DNA from: Mycolicibacterium senegalense
GTDB taxonomy: Bacteria > Actinomycetota > Actinomycetes > Mycobacteriales > Mycobacteriaceae
Length of the DNA stretch: 64,000 bases
NCBI RefSeq assembly: GCF_019645875.1
Contig: NZ_CP081000.1
Location: 3,286,001-3,350,000 of the forward strand
Direction of reading: 5' to 3'
This document shows positions 11,649 through 23,970 of this stretch, piece after piece. Every line of letters starts with the position of its first letter. Position 1 is the first letter of the stretch. Position numbers and translations under genes: made by a program. Below the pieces are notes generated by a model. That model saw nothing but the letters and a program-made list of their open reading frames with translations, searched no databases and was not told where the DNA came from.

Positions 11649-12080
11649 TCACAGGATGTCGCGCAGAGCTTCATCGGTGGCCGCGGAGAAGTTTTCTTCG
11701 TGGGTCTGCTGATAGGACTGCCAAGCTTCTGCGTCCCAGATCTCCAGATAGTCGACCGACCCGATCACCACGCATTCCTTGGACAGGCTCGCGTAGCGAC
11801 GGTGATCCGCCGACAGGGTGATCCGGCCCTGCGCGTCGGGGTGCTGCTCATCGGTGGCGGCGGCCAAGTTGCGCAGAAACGCCCGCGCATCGGGGTTCCT
11901 GCGCGACGCGTCAGCAGCGCGCCGGGCCACCTTCTCGAACTCGTCACGCGGGTACACGGCAAGGCTGTGATCTTGGCCCTTGGTGACCATCAACCCTCCT
12001 GCCAGTGCGTCGCGGAACTTGGCGGGCAGCGTGAGCCGCCCCTTGTCGTCGAGCTTGGGCGTGTAGGTACCCAGAAACAT
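11649..12080 (-). CDS. mraZ: Transcriptional regulator MraZ
   Basis: 143 aa, two SpoVT/AbrB-type DNA-binding half-domains, each with the family DxxxR signature (DDKGRLTLP and DAQGRITLS). MraZ forms a ring-shaped oligomer that binds tandem GTGGG boxes and usually represses its own dcw operon. The start is ATG 12080 ([11 protein letters not shown]), with GGGAGGT just upstream. The open frame to 12098 includes the ribosome site and is not coding. Matching operator-like repeats lie 85-110 bases upstream. Confidence 0.95.
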   Translation of the reverse strand: MFLGTYTPKLDDKGRLTLPAKFRDALAGGLMVTKGQDHSLAVYPRDEFEKVARRAADASRRNPDARAFLRNLAAATDEQHPDAQGRITLSADHRRYASLSKECVVIGSVDYLEIWDAEAWQSYQQTHEENFSAATDEALRDIL

Positions 12081-12164
12081 CTGGACACCTCCCGCCACCC
12101 GGTTCGGATCCCGAGTCGCTTCGCCTTCTGCCCTCCGAACGGGGCTCCGTTTTCCCCGTTGGCC

Positions 12165-12190
12165 GCCACTTTACCCCACGATCCCCCACT
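12165..12190 (-). promoter_or_regulatory. MraZ-box array, three repeats at 10-bp period
   Basis: Read on the minus strand, GTGGG, GTGGG and GTGGC start at exact 10-base intervals (plus-strand CCCAC at 12185 and 12175, GCCAC at 12165). Two of the three are embedded in AAAGTGG. Tandem GTGGG spaced by 10 bp is the known MraZ operator in E. coli, and AAAGTG is the mollicute form. The position upstream of mraZ fits autoregulation. Confidence 0.75.
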
Positions 12191-12325
12191 TTGCTCCATT
12201 TAGGCCGTCGAGTTTGGGCTTTCTCCCCACCGAAGCCCCCCGAAAGCCGGAAAAACGGATGCCAGAACCGGCCGATGCCAGGGGTCCGTAGCCGAAAAGC
12301 GCAGGTAGACGGATGCGCAGACACC

Positions 12326-12385
12326 GTGGGGCGTTGTGGGGCAAAAATCCCTGAGAATCAGGCGCCCGGCCCCACATCACCCCAC
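12326..12385. promoter_or_regulatory. Nested palindrome of GTGGG repeats
   Basis: The left arm (12326-12342) has two plus-strand GTGGG at 10-bp period; the right arm (12369-12385) has two minus-strand GTGGG at 10-bp period. The arms are 15/17 inverted complements. Between them lies a second small dyad, CCTGA-GAA-TCAGG. Each arm alone looks like a two-box MraZ site, so this may be an upstream MraZ operator, or a cruciform-forming element. Confidence 0.5.
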
Positions 12386-12431
12386 AGATGGGCGCCGGCG
12401 GCACCCCTCGGCGTGTCGCTGGGCCAGGCAC

Positions 12432-12462
12432 AAAAAAGGGGCAGCCCTTACGGGCTACCCCT
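12432..12462 (-). terminator. Intrinsic terminator of the DUF3040 gene
   Basis: On the minus strand GGGGTAGCCC, loop GTAA, GGGCTGCCCC, then TTTTTT: a 10-position GC-rich stem with a full U-tract, 35 bases after the DUF3040 stop. It insulates the dcw operon from upstream transcription. Confidence 0.9.
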
Positions 12463-12496
12463 TGAAACCGTCGGCCGGTTCAGTCGTCGAAACCGC

Positions 12497-12898
12497 TCAC
12501 TCGTCGAAACGGCGACGGAACCGGTCCTCCATCCGAGCAGTGAAAGAACCTCCGCGCTGACGACGCTGACGCGGTGCGTTGGCGGAGCCCTGCGCGGCAC
12601 GGTCGCGGCCCCCCGCGACGCGCGGGCCGGTGACGGCGAAAACCACACCGGCGAACATCGCCACGAAGCCGAACACCGAAAGAACCGGGAAGCCGCCGAG
12701 CCACAGCGAATTCACCGCCACGCCGACGACCAACAGCGCCAGGCCGAGCACGAACAACAACGCGCCCTGCAACCGCCGCCGAGCCGATGGCGCGCGCAAG
12801 GTCCCACCGCGAACGCTCGAGGCGAACTTGGGATCCTCGGCGTAGAGCGCGCTCTCGATCTGATCGAGCATGCGCTGCTCATGATCGGAGAGTGGCAT
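12497..12898 (-). CDS. DUF3040 membrane protein
   Basis: 133 aa. MPLSDHEQRMLDQIE at the N-terminus is the DUF3040 signature, followed by two transmembrane segments (about 43-63 and 68-90) and a basic Arg-rich tail. ATG 12898 is preceded by AAGGAGGG; longer starts in the frame lack a site. The family is restricted to actinobacteria and usually lies next to mraZ. No function is established; membrane association near the division cluster is all that can be said. It has its own terminator, so it is not part of the dcw transcript. Confidence 0.9.
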   Translation of the reverse strand: MPLSDHEQRMLDQIESALYAEDPKFASSVRGGTLRAPSARRRLQGALLFVLGLALLVVGVAVNSLWLGGFPVLSVFGFVAMFAGVVFAVTGPRVAGGRDRAAQGSANAPRQRRQRGGSFTARMEDRFRRRFDE

Positions 12899-13125
12899 TC
12901 GTCCCTCCTTGCCGACGCCGCCGTCGCTTTTCAAAATTTCACATGCCCGCAATCACGGGCACCTAAGCCTAATGATACGAGGTCGATCCGAGCCGTACCA
13001 CCTTGTTCGCCGTCGATTGTAGGCGGTTCCGAGATCACCCCGGTCGATGGGACCGACCGCCTCGCAACCGGATAATGCTGAAGATAATGACTCGGCAGAG
13101 ACCGGGCAGGCGAAAGGCGAGGGCA

Positions 13126-13746
13126 TTGGCGACGTATCTCATCGATCTGTCGCCGGACGACATGAAGCGCCGGCTCCCCGAGGCGCTGCGCGTGTACGTC
13201 GACGCCATGCGCTACCCGCGCGGAACCGAGGAACAGCGCGCCGCCCTGTGGCTCGAGCACACGCGGCGCGCGGGCTGGAAATGCGTGGCCGCAGTCGACG
13301 TCGCCGGCGCGGGCGCCGAATCCTGCACCGGCGCGCCGACTGCGCCCGCCACCGCCGACCTGGTCGACGCCCCCCTGCAGGGAATCGCCTACGGCTACAG
13401 CGGAGCGCCGGACCAGTGGTGGCAACAGCAGGTCATCTCCGGCTTGCAGCGGGTAGGCGCCAGCCCCGGCAACATCGCCGAGCTGATGGCCAGCTACTTC
13501 GAACTCACCGAGCTCCACATTGAGCCCAGCGCCCAGGGTCAGGGCCTCGGCGAGGCCCTGACCAGGCGACTGCTGGCCGGCCGCGCCGAAGCCCACGTGC
13601 TGTTGTCGACCCCTGAGATCAACGGCGAAGCCAACCGCGCGTGGCGGCTGTACCGCCGGCTCGGCTTCACCGACGTCATCCGCGGTTACCACTTCGCCGG
13701 CGATCCCCGGCCGTTCGCCATCCTCGGTCGCCCACTGCCGCTGTGA
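13126..13746 (+). CDS. GNAT-family N-acetyltransferase (Rv2170-like)
   Basis: 206 aa. The acetyl-CoA binding loop appears as QGQGLGEALTRRLL, followed by a conserved region with WRLYRRLGFTDVIRGYHF. I use TTG 13126 (LATYLIDLSPDDM) because it aligns with the Rv2170 N-terminus and gives the same 206-aa length; GGCGAGGG lies just upstream. The open frame begins at 13003, but the added residues look like translated spacer. Rv2170 has been reported as a protein/isoniazid acetyltransferase; the substrate here is not deducible. Confidence 0.85.
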   Translation: MATYLIDLSPDDMKRRLPEALRVYVDAMRYPRGTEEQRAALWLEHTRRAGWKCVAAVDVAGAGAESCTGAPTAPATADLVDAPLQGIAYGYSGAPDQWWQQQVISGLQRVGASPGNIAELMASYFELTELHIEPSAQGQGLGEALTRRLLAGRAEAHVLLSTPEINGEANRAWRLYRRLGFTDVIRGYHFAGDPRPFAILGRPLPL

Positions 13747-13757
13747 CATCTGGCACG

Positions 13758-14474
13758 ATGACCAGCGTGCATGTCCGACCACCGAGCCGCCTTCGGCGAC
13801 GTAGCCGACGGACCCGACTGCTCACCCTGGTGATGTTGCTGCTGATCCTGCCCATGGCGGTGGGCTGCGTCCGGGTTCGCACCTCGATCACGGTCTCCCC
13901 CGACGACCGGGTGTCCGGCCAGATCATCGCGGCGGCAAAGCCGCGGGACGCCGACGACAAGGGCCCGCAGCTGCTCAACAACCTTCCGTTCGCCAAGAAG
14001 GTCGCGGTGTCCGAGTACAGCCGCGACGACTACGTCGGCTCCCAGGCGGTGTTCTCCGACCTCAGCTTCGCCGAAGTGCCCCAGCTGGCCGGAATGAGCC
14101 GCGACGCCGCCGGTGTCGACATCTCCCTGCGCCGCGCCGGTGACCTGGTGATCCTCGAGGGCCGCGTGGACCTCACGTCGCTGTCGGACCCGCAGGCCGA
14201 CGTCCTGCTGACCGTGTCGTTCCCCGGTGAGGTGACCTCGACCAACGGCGACCAGGTCAGCTCGTCGATCGTGGAATGGAAACTGCGGCCGGGAATCGTC
14301 AGCACGATGAACGCCCAGGCCCGCTACACCGACCCGAGCGCCCGGTCCTTCACCACCGCGGCCATCTGGCTCGTCGTCGGCGCTTTCCTGGTAGCCGGAG
14401 CGGTCGGGACACTGGCATGGATGAGCCGCGATACCTCCCCCAAGCCGGGTGACCCGGTCGCGGGCAGCGACTGA
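13758..14474 (+). CDS. lppM: Lipoprotein LppM
   Basis: 238 aa. A basic N-terminus (RLRRRSRRTR) and a hydrophobic stretch end in the lipobox MAVGC with the lipidated Cys37. A periplasmic beta-rich domain follows, then a C-terminal transmembrane helix (about 200-222) and a short polar tail. In M. tuberculosis LppM (Rv2171) is an envelope protein linked to phagosome manipulation and PIM binding. ATG 13758 is used; the frame is open further upstream but overlaps the acetyltransferase gene. In M. tuberculosis Rv2172c follows; here idsA2 follows directly. Confidence 0.85.
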   Translation: MTSVHVRPPSRLRRRSRRTRLLTLVMLLLILPMAVGCVRVRTSITVSPDDRVSGQIIAAAKPRDADDKGPQLLNNLPFAKKVAVSEYSRDDYVGSQAVFSDLSFAEVPQLAGMSRDAAGVDISLRRAGDLVILEGRVDLTSLSDPQADVLLTVSFPGEVTSTNGDQVSSSIVEWKLRPGIVSTMNAQARYTDPSARSFTTAAIWLVVGAFLVAGAVGTLAWMSRDTSPKPGDPVAGSD

Positions 14475-15692
<1,218 letters not shown>

Positions 15693-15709
15693 GAGACCGT
15701 CACAACGAC

Positions 15710-15727
15710 ATGTCCACTCCCTCATGA
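15710..15727 (+). CDS. Five-codon leader ORF overlapping mptA
   Basis: ATG TCC ACT CCC TCA TGA fills the idsA2-mptA gap, and its stop overlaps the mptA ATG as ATGA. mptA lacks a clear ribosome site of its own, while GGAG follows the idsA2 stop 14 bases before this ATG. It could deliver ribosomes to mptA by termination-reinitiation. It may be chance. Confidence 0.3.
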   Translation: MSTPS

Positions 15728-17253
15728 CTCGCTTGCCGACCGAGACTCCCAACGCGGGGGTCGCACAACATCTCTCACGTCTGGCCGCCTTCGCGGTGTC
15801 CGCCGACGCCCGCCCGGCCCGGCTGGGTTTCCTGGGGGCCGCCCTTCTGACCATCGGCGGGCTCGGCGCGGGCAGTACCCGATTGCACGATCCGCTCCTG
15901 GAAACACTGCACCTGTCCTGGCTGCGATTCGGACACGGCCTGGTGCTGTCCTCGATCCTGCTGTGGGTCGGCGTCGCGACGATGCTCATCGCCTGGCTGT
16001 GGCTGGGCCGGCGGGTGATCGACCGCACCGCCGGTGAATACACCATGGTGGCCACCACCGGTTTCTGGTTGGCACCACTGCTGCTCAGCGTTCCGCTGTT
16101 CAGTAGGGACACCTACTCGTACCTGGCCCAGGGTGCACTGCTGCGCGACGGCTTCGACCCGTACGTCGTGGGACCGGTGCAGAACCCGAACATCCTGCTG
16201 GACAACGTGAGTCCCATCTGGACCACGACGACGGCGCCCTACGGACCGGCGTTCATCCTGGTGGCGAAGTTCGTCACGATGCTGGTGGGCGACGACGTGG
16301 TGGCCGGCACCATGCTGCTGCGCCTGTGCATGCTGCCCGGGCTGGTGTTGCTGATCTGGGCGACGCAGCGCGTCGCGCGGCACATCGGCGCGAGCCCCGC
16401 CACGGCCCTGTGGGTCTGCGTGCTCAACCCGCTGGTGATCATCCACCTGATGGGCGGTGTGCACAACGAGATGCTGATGGTCGGGCTCATGATGGCCGGC
16501 ATCGCACTGGCTTTCCGACAGCACCCGGTCTGGGGCGTCGGCCTGATCGCGATGGCTGTCGCCGTCAAAGCGACCGCGGGACTTGCACTTCCGTTCGTCG
16601 TCTGGGTGTGGGCCCGGCAGCTACGTGACCGCCACGACCACCCGCCGGTGCGCGCGTTCGCCCTCGCTACGGCCGCCTCCATCGCGATCCTGGCGGCGGT
16701 TTTCGCGGTGATGTCCTGGCTGGCCGGGGTCGGCCTGGGCTGGTTGTCCGCTCTCGCCGCCGGCAACGTGAAGATCATCAACTGGCTGACCGTGCCCACC
16801 GCCGCCGCCAACCTGATCAACGGCGTTGGCGGCCTGCTGTTTCCGGTCAATTTCTACGCCGTGCTGGAAATCACCCGCATCATCGGCATCCTCACCATCG
16901 TGATCGCCCTGCCGTTGCTGTGGTGGCGGTACCGGCACACCGACCGCGAGGCGCTGGTCGGCATCTCGCTGGCCATGGCCGTAGTCGTCCTCTTCGTTCC
17001 CGCCGCCCTGCCGTGGTACTACACCTGGCCGTTGGCGGTGGCTGCCGCACTGATCCAGACCCGGCCCGCCATCGCGGTCACCGCCGGGTTGTCCACCTGG
17101 ATCATGGTGATGTGGAAACCCGATGGGGCACACGGCATGTACTCGTGGGCACACGTCCTGCTGACCACCGCCTGCGCTGTCGCGGCCTGGTACGCGATCT
17201 CCCGCGCCCCCGAGGCGCCGGCCGTGGCCGACAGCCGACCGTCAGTAGGCTAG
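15724..17253 (+). CDS. mptA: Alpha-1,6-mannosyltransferase MptA
   Basis: GT-C polytopic membrane mannosyltransferase, 509 aa with about 13 hydrophobic segments. It elongates the alpha-1,6-mannan backbone of lipomannan and LAM using polyprenyl-phosphomannose on the periplasmic side. The loop after the first helices has FSRDTYSYLAQGALLRDG and GFDPYVVGP, the GT-C Asp-containing signature of the MptA/MptB family. The start is ATG 15724 (MTRLPTETPN); upstream frame inside idsA2 is not coding. Its 3' end overlaps the convergent Rv2175c-like gene by 12 bases. Confidence 0.92.
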   Translation: MTRLPTETPNAGVAQHLSRLAAFAVSADARPARLGFLGAALLTIGGLGAGSTRLHDPLLETLHLSWLRFGHGLVLSSILLWVGVATMLIAWLWLGRRVIDRTAGEYTMVATTGFWLAPLLLSVPLFSRDTYSYLAQGALLRDGFDPYVVGPVQNPNILLDNVSPIWTTTTAPYGPAFILVAKFVTMLVGDDVVAGTMLLRLCMLPGLVLLIWATQRVARHIGASPATALWVCVLNPLVIIHLMGGVHNEMLMVGLMMAGIALAFRQHPVWGVGLIAMAVAVKATAGLALPFVVWVWARQLRDRHDHPPVRAFALATAASIAILAAVFAVMSWLAGVGLGWLSALAAGNVKIINWLTVPTAAANLINGVGGLLFPVNFYAVLEITRIIGILTIVIALPLLWWRYRHTDREALVGISLAMAVVVLFVPAALPWYYTWPLAVAAALIQTRPAIAVTAGLSTWIMVMWKPDGAHGMYSWAHVLLTTACAVAAWYAISRAPEAPAVADSRPSVG

Positions 17254-17646
17254 CGCCTGCGCGCGGCGCAGCACCTCACGCGCCTGGTGGGAGTGCAGCG
17301 CGTCAATCGGGCGGGCGTTGGAGATCTGCTCGGTGCGACCGTCGGCCGTGATCGTCAGCGACTCGTCCGGGGTGAACAACCAGCGCATGATCTCGGTGTC
17401 GCGGTAGCCGCCGTCGCGCAGCACGACCAGCAACCCGGGCAGGTGTTTGACGACATGACCGTTGCCGTCGAAGAAAATCTGCGGTACCACCAGGACTCGA
17501 TTGCGCCGCACGGCGATCAACTGCCCGTCACGCAGTTGTTGGTGAACCTTGGTGACCGGGATGCCGAGCAAATCCGACACCGTGGGTAGGTCGTAGACGG
17601 CCTCGTCGGGGGCCAGAACGTCGTCGGCCGCTGGAATGCTGCTCAC
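17242..17646 (-). CDS. Winged-helix DNA-binding protein, PknL substrate (Rv2175c-like)
   Basis: 134 aa. The core YDLPTVSDLLGIPVTKVHQQLRDGQLIAVRR is a helix-turn-helix followed by a wing; the tail is HSHQAREVLRRAQALAY. In M. tuberculosis the orthologue binds DNA and is phosphorylated by PknL, which weakens binding. GTG 17646 (VSSIPAADD) is supported by TAGAAT ending 7 bases upstream, a leaderless arrangement. The frame is open far upstream, antisense to pknL, which is not credible. It diverges from pknL across only 36 bases. Confidence 0.9.
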   Translation of the reverse strand: MSSIPAADDVLAPDEAVYDLPTVSDLLGIPVTKVHQQLRDGQLIAVRRNRVLVVPQIFFDGNGHVVKHLPGLLVVLRDGGYRDTEIMRWLFTPDESLTITADGRTEQISNARPIDALHSHQAREVLRRAQALAY

Positions 17647-17653
17647 CGCATCG

Positions 17654-17659
17654 ATTCTA
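17654..17659 (-). promoter_or_regulatory. -10 hexamer TAGAAT, Rv2175c-like gene (leaderless)
   Basis: TAGAAT ends 7 bases before GTG 17646, so transcription should start at or next to the start codon. It lies within the 36-base gap shared with pknL, so the two promoters must overlap. Confidence 0.65.
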
Positions 17660-17682
17660 GGACCTCGGCTAAGACTCGTAAC

Positions 17683-20345
<2,663 letters not shown>

Positions 20346-20361
20346 CTACCGTTTCCGCCGG

Positions 20362-20874
20362 TTACGTGGCGCCGGGATCCCGAGCCGGGGCCAGCCCCAT
20401 ACCCGTCATCAACTGGAACCGGTGCAGGTTGTGGCGCGCGTCGACCAGGGCGTCATGCGCCTCGGTCGGGCGCGGGGGCATTCGCGGCGAGCCACGGTCT
20501 TCCCAGAACTGCCGCAACTCACGGGTGAACCGCGGCATCGCCGGGGGCAGATCGGTCATCGGGCCCCACAGCTGGCACAGCACGACATGGTCGTAAGCGC
20601 CCACCCACGCCCACAGCTCGATCGGCTCGTCACCGTCGATGTCGAAGAAGTCCTCCAGCTCCGACCGGATCTGCCGCCGCGACCGCCACAGCTGCGAGGA
20701 CGGGGACGGCAGTTTGGGCAGCACGTGCTTGCGCACCCACCGACCCGCGCGGTCCGGGTTGAACTCCGTCGAGATCGCGTAGTACTCGCGTCCGTCCTCG
20801 GCGGCGACGCCGATCGAGATCAACTCGATGGTGCGACCGTCGTCGATGAACTCGGTGTCGTAGAAATAGCGCAT
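20362..20874 (-). CDS. DEDD-type 3'-5' exoribonuclease (Rv2179c-like)
   Basis: 170 aa, RNase H fold. Asp6 and Glu8 in MRYFYDTEF form the first DEDD acidic pair, YD at 94-95 supplies the third acid, and H140/D145 in TEAHDALVDARHNL complete the DEDDh set. The M. tuberculosis orthologue was shown structurally to be an RNase T-like 3' exoribonuclease. ATG 20874 shares its A with the preceding TGA (TGATG), so it is coupled to the membrane protein gene upstream. Confidence 0.88.
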   Translation of the reverse strand: MRYFYDTEFIDDGRTIELISIGVAAEDGREYYAISTEFNPDRAGRWVRKHVLPKLPSPSSQLWRSRRQIRSELEDFFDIDGDEPIELWAWVGAYDHVVLCQLWGPMTDLPPAMPRFTRELRQFWEDRGSPRMPPRPTEAHDALVDARHNLHRFQLMTGMGLAPARDPGAT

Positions 20875-21725
20875 CAGGCGTTCCGTCCCGGGGCGGGGGC
20901 CGCATGGATCTCCCGGTCCAGCTGCGCGTCGACGGCCGCGTCGTCGGGAAACTTCGGCATTCCGGTGATCGCGTCCTGCAACCACAATTTGGCCTGCACC
21001 ACCGGCCGGCGCAGCCAGCGCTCCCGTTCCAGCGCGCGGTGCATCTTGCGAGGACGACTGGTGTAGCGCCAGCGCGCCCACGGCGCGTGCGGCCGCGACA
21101 GCCGAACCGCTCCGACGAACAACAACGGGGTTATGAACATACCCACCAATCCAGTCCAGACCTTGCCTTTGAGCAGGACCACCACCGCCAGCAGCAAGGT
21201 CAGCACCGCCGCCGCGACCACAAGCGCCCGCACGGCCGGCGACTGGTCCTCACGCCAGATACCGATATCAAAGAATGACAGCGGGTTGAAACCCAGGATC
21301 AACAGCCCCGCCACCGCAACAGCGGCGAACACCGCATCCACCGACGTGCGGCCGTCCTCGGCCCAGTACACGTCCGAAAGGTGCAGGATCAGCGCGAACT
21401 CGTCGAGCACCAGGGCCGCTCCGATACCGAACAGCACCGCGGCCGCGGTGAACTCCGCTACCCCGCCGCTGACCGCCAGCGTCACCATCGTCACGCCCGA
21501 GACCATGACGAGCACGACCCCGATCACCATGTGGTGAATGTGCACGGAGCCGTGTCCCATGTTGCGCGGCTGCCACCACTTGGGCGGACGGTCACTGCCG
21601 GCATTGCGCCGGATGTAACGCACCACGATGCGGGTCACGAAGAACGTCAGAATGAACGCCAGCAGGCAGCACAGCAAAGGCAGGCGATCGCGGGTGAGGA
21701 AATCGAGGTGAACGGTCGCATGCAC
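20874..21725 (-). CDS. Integral membrane protein (Rv2180c-like)
   Basis: 283 aa with about seven hydrophobic segments between residues 8 and 215, and a basic soluble C-terminus. FTRIVVRYIRRNAGSD, the His pair VHIHH and LSDVYWAEDGRTSVDAVFAAVAVAG are the conserved parts. No enzymatic family is recognised. I use GTG 21725 (VHATVHLDFLTRD): a TAAGTT hexamer ends 8 bases upstream, and longer starts would overlap mptC. It is coupled to the exonuclease gene. Confidence 0.75.
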   Translation of the reverse strand: MHATVHLDFLTRDRLPLLCCLLAFILTFFVTRIVVRYIRRNAGSDRPPKWWQPRNMGHGSVHIHHMVIGVVLVMVSGVTMVTLAVSGGVAEFTAAAVLFGIGAALVLDEFALILHLSDVYWAEDGRTSVDAVFAAVAVAGLLILGFNPLSFFDIGIWREDQSPAVRALVVAAAVLTLLLAVVVLLKGKVWTGLVGMFITPLLFVGAVRLSRPHAPWARWRYTSRPRKMHRALERERWLRRPVVQAKLWLQDAITGMPKFPDDAAVDAQLDREIHAAPAPGRNA

Positions 21726-21808
21726 GCCCAAAGAACTTACGCCGACCTGCGCGCGTCGCGAGTGCGGTTGCGCCGTCGGCGGGCTACCCCCGATAGGCTG
21801 TTCGGAAC

Positions 21809-23122
21809 ATGAGTAAGCGGCAGTCGCCCGGCGCAGCTGGTTGGGCACCGACGATCGGGTGGCGGCTTTTTCAGTTGCTCACAGTGGCCGGGTTGATCCT
21901 GGTCGGCTGGCGGCTTCTGGGGCACGTGCCCTATCGCATCGACATCGACGTGTACCGGATGGGCGGACGGGCCTGGTTGGACAACCAACCGCTGTACGCC
22001 GACGGCGCCATCTTCCACACCCAGGGCGGCCTCGACCTGCCGTTCACCTATCCACCGCTCGCGGCCATCCTGTTCGCGCCGTTCGCCTGGCTCTCGCTGC
22101 CCGCGGCCAGCGTGGCGATCACCGCCACCACCCTGGTTCTGCTGATCATCTCGACGGTCATCGTGCTGACGCGCCTGAACATCTGGCCCGAAACCACGAT
22201 CACCTCGGAGCCCGCCTGGGTGCGCCGCTGCTGGTTGGCAACCGCGCTGGTGGCGCCTGCGGTCATCTGGCTGGAGCCGATCCGGTCGAACTTCGAATTC
22301 GGCCAGATCAATGTGGTGCTGATGACGCTGGTGATCGCCGACTGTGTGCCGCGCCGGACACCATGGCCGCGCGGCATGCTGCTGGGCCTGGCGATCGCGC
22401 TCAAGCTGACCCCCGCGGTGTTCGTTCTGTATTTCCTGCTGCGTCGCGACTTCCGCTCCCTGCTGCGGACCGCCGCCGCCGCGGCAGTGGCGACCCTCGC
22501 GGGATTCGTGCTGGCCTGGACGGACTCGATCGAGTACTGGACCGAGACCGTGCGCAACACCGACCGCATCGGTACGGCCACCCTCAACACGAACCAGAAC
22601 ATCGCGGGCACGCTGGCCCGGCTCGGCCTGTCAGAGGGTCCGCGGTTCGTGCTGTGGGTGCTGGCGTGCTTCGCGGTGCTGGCGCTGACGGTGTGGGCGG
22701 TGCGCCGTGTTCTGCGCTCGGGCACCGACGAGTCGCCGGTGGTCGCGCTGATCTGTGTGGCCATGTTCGGTCTGGTGGTGTCGCCGGTGTCGTGGTCACA
22801 CCACTGGGTGTGGTCGTTGCCCACCCTGGTCGTCACATGCGTACTCGCCTACCGGATGCGCCGGAGAAATCCGGCCGCGCTGTATCTGGCCGCGGTGACA
22901 GTGATCGGTTTTGCCCTGATGGTGTGGACCCCGATCGCGCTGCTGACCCCGCACCACGAGACCGCGGCGTCGGTGATCCGGCAGCTGGCCGCCGATTCCT
23001 ACCTGTGGTGGGGCCTCGCGGTCATCGTGGTGATCGGAGCCGTGTCCACTCCGAAGGCAGGTAAGACGGCGGCGGTGCCCGCCACGCCGCTGGTTCACCT
23101 CAGCGGCGGCGACGGCGCCTAA
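21809..23122 (+). CDS. mptC: Alpha-1,2-mannosyltransferase MptC (Rv2181-like)
   Basis: GT-C (GT87-type) polytopic membrane enzyme, 437 aa. It adds alpha-1,2-mannose branches and caps to LM/LAM with polyprenyl-phosphomannose. The first periplasmic loop has [17 protein letters not shown] with the family Asp residues, then [12 protein letters not shown]. Hydrophobic segments continue to about residue 420. ATG 21809 has no strong ribosome site; TAGGCT lies 9 bases upstream, giving a near-leaderless promoter. The stop overlaps the convergent acyltransferase stop. Confidence 0.9.
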   Translation: MSKRQSPGAAGWAPTIGWRLFQLLTVAGLILVGWRLLGHVPYRIDIDVYRMGGRAWLDNQPLYADGAIFHTQGGLDLPFTYPPLAAILFAPFAWLSLPAASVAITATTLVLLIISTVIVLTRLNIWPETTITSEPAWVRRCWLATALVAPAVIWLEPIRSNFEFGQINVVLMTLVIADCVPRRTPWPRGMLLGLAIALKLTPAVFVLYFLLRRDFRSLLRTAAAAAVATLAGFVLAWTDSIEYWTETVRNTDRIGTATLNTNQNIAGTLARLGLSEGPRFVLWVLACFAVLALTVWAVRRVLRSGTDESPVVALICVAMFGLVVSPVSWSHHWVWSLPTLVVTCVLAYRMRRRNPAALYLAAVTVIGFALMVWTPIALLTPHHETAASVIRQLAADSYLWWGLAVIVVIGAVSTPKAGKTAAVPATPLVHLSGGDGA

Positions 23123-23862
23123 CCCGCAGCGGCGTGCGGCAGCCGCGACGCGGGCTTGCTTGCGTCCACCGCCTGGCCGTTGGTCTGCTGAGCGTTCTCC
23201 TTGAGCGTGGCGGCGTAGATGTCGACGTACTCCTGACCGGACAGATCCATCAGGTCGTACATCACCTCATCGATCACGGCGCGTTCGATGAAGCGGTTGC
23301 CCGCCAGGCCGTCGAACCGGCTGAAGTCCATCGGCTCGCCGAACCGGACCTCGACCCGGCCGAACCGAAGTCCCTTGGACCCCGGCGGATTGACCACGTC
23401 GGTGCCGACCATGGCCACCGGGATCACCGGCACCCCGGTCTCCAGGGCCAACCTGGCCAGCCCGGTCTTGCCCTTGTAGAGACGGCCGTCCGGTGAGCGG
23501 GTGCCCTCCGGGTACATCCCCAGCAGCTTGCCCTCGCCCAGGATGCGCTTGGCAGTCGTCAGCGCCGCCTGCGCCGAATCGGCGTCGGTGCGGTCGATGG
23601 GCACCTGACCCACGACGGTGTAGAACCAGGCCAGGAACCGGCCCTTGATCCCGGTACCGGTGAAGTACTCCTGTTTGGCCAGGAACGTGATGCGGCGGCT
23701 TACCACCAGCGGCAGATAGAAGCTGTCCATCACCGCCAGGTGATTACTGGCCAGGATGGCCGGGCCGTCGGTCGGAACGTGTTCCAGCCCAGTGATTTTG
23801 GGCCGGCCCAGAACGGCCAGCAAGGGGCCCAACAGGATGTACTTGAACAGCCAATACCACAT
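23119..23862 (-). CDS. PlsC-type acyltransferase (Rv2182c-like)
   Basis: 247 aa, 1-acylglycerol-3-phosphate acyltransferase family. The catalytic HX4D motif is NHLAVMDS, the acceptor-binding block is [17 protein letters not shown], and a hydrophobic N-terminus ([18 protein letters not shown]) anchors it to the membrane. It probably makes phosphatidic acid for phospholipid and PIM synthesis; recent work calls the mycobacterial orthologue PlsM (from memory). ATG 23862 is preceded by GGTGGAGGG and matches the orthologue length. It ends the minus-strand run from the SRPBCC genes. Confidence 0.9.
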   Translation of the reverse strand: MWYWLFKYILLGPLLAVLGRPKITGLEHVPTDGPAILASNHLAVMDSFYLPLVVSRRITFLAKQEYFTGTGIKGRFLAWFYTVVGQVPIDRTDADSAQAALTTAKRILGEGKLLGMYPEGTRSPDGRLYKGKTGLARLALETGVPVIPVAMVGTDVVNPPGSKGLRFGRVEVRFGEPMDFSRFDGLAGNRFIERAVIDEVMYDLMDLSGQEYVDIYAATLKENAQQTNGQAVDASKPASRLPHAAAG

Positions 23863-23970
23863 GGACCCTCCACCTTGTGCGCACCGCGCAATGCTCTGCG
23901 ACAACTGTACCCAGGCGATGTTGTGGCTACCACAGCAAGCCCTGTATGCCCGCTGAGCGCACAGCAGGAC

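Larger units (their letters stand above)
12081..12496. other. Non-coding region upstream of mraZ
   Basis: About 415 bases between the mraZ start and the stop of the DUF3040 gene, with no convincing gene on either strand. It holds the mraZ ribosome site, a triple GTGGG repeat (12165-12190), a nested palindrome of GTGGG repeats (12326-12385) and an intrinsic terminator (12432-12462). I see no clear -35/-10 pair. TAAAGT within the triple repeat is a possible -10 for mraZ, which would place the boxes on the promoter itself. Confidence 0.7.

Noticed and set aside
11498..11674. N-terminal extension of RsmH from the ATG at 11674
   Set aside because: It starts inside mraZ without a ribosome site, while GTG 11497 has GGAGGT at ideal spacing.
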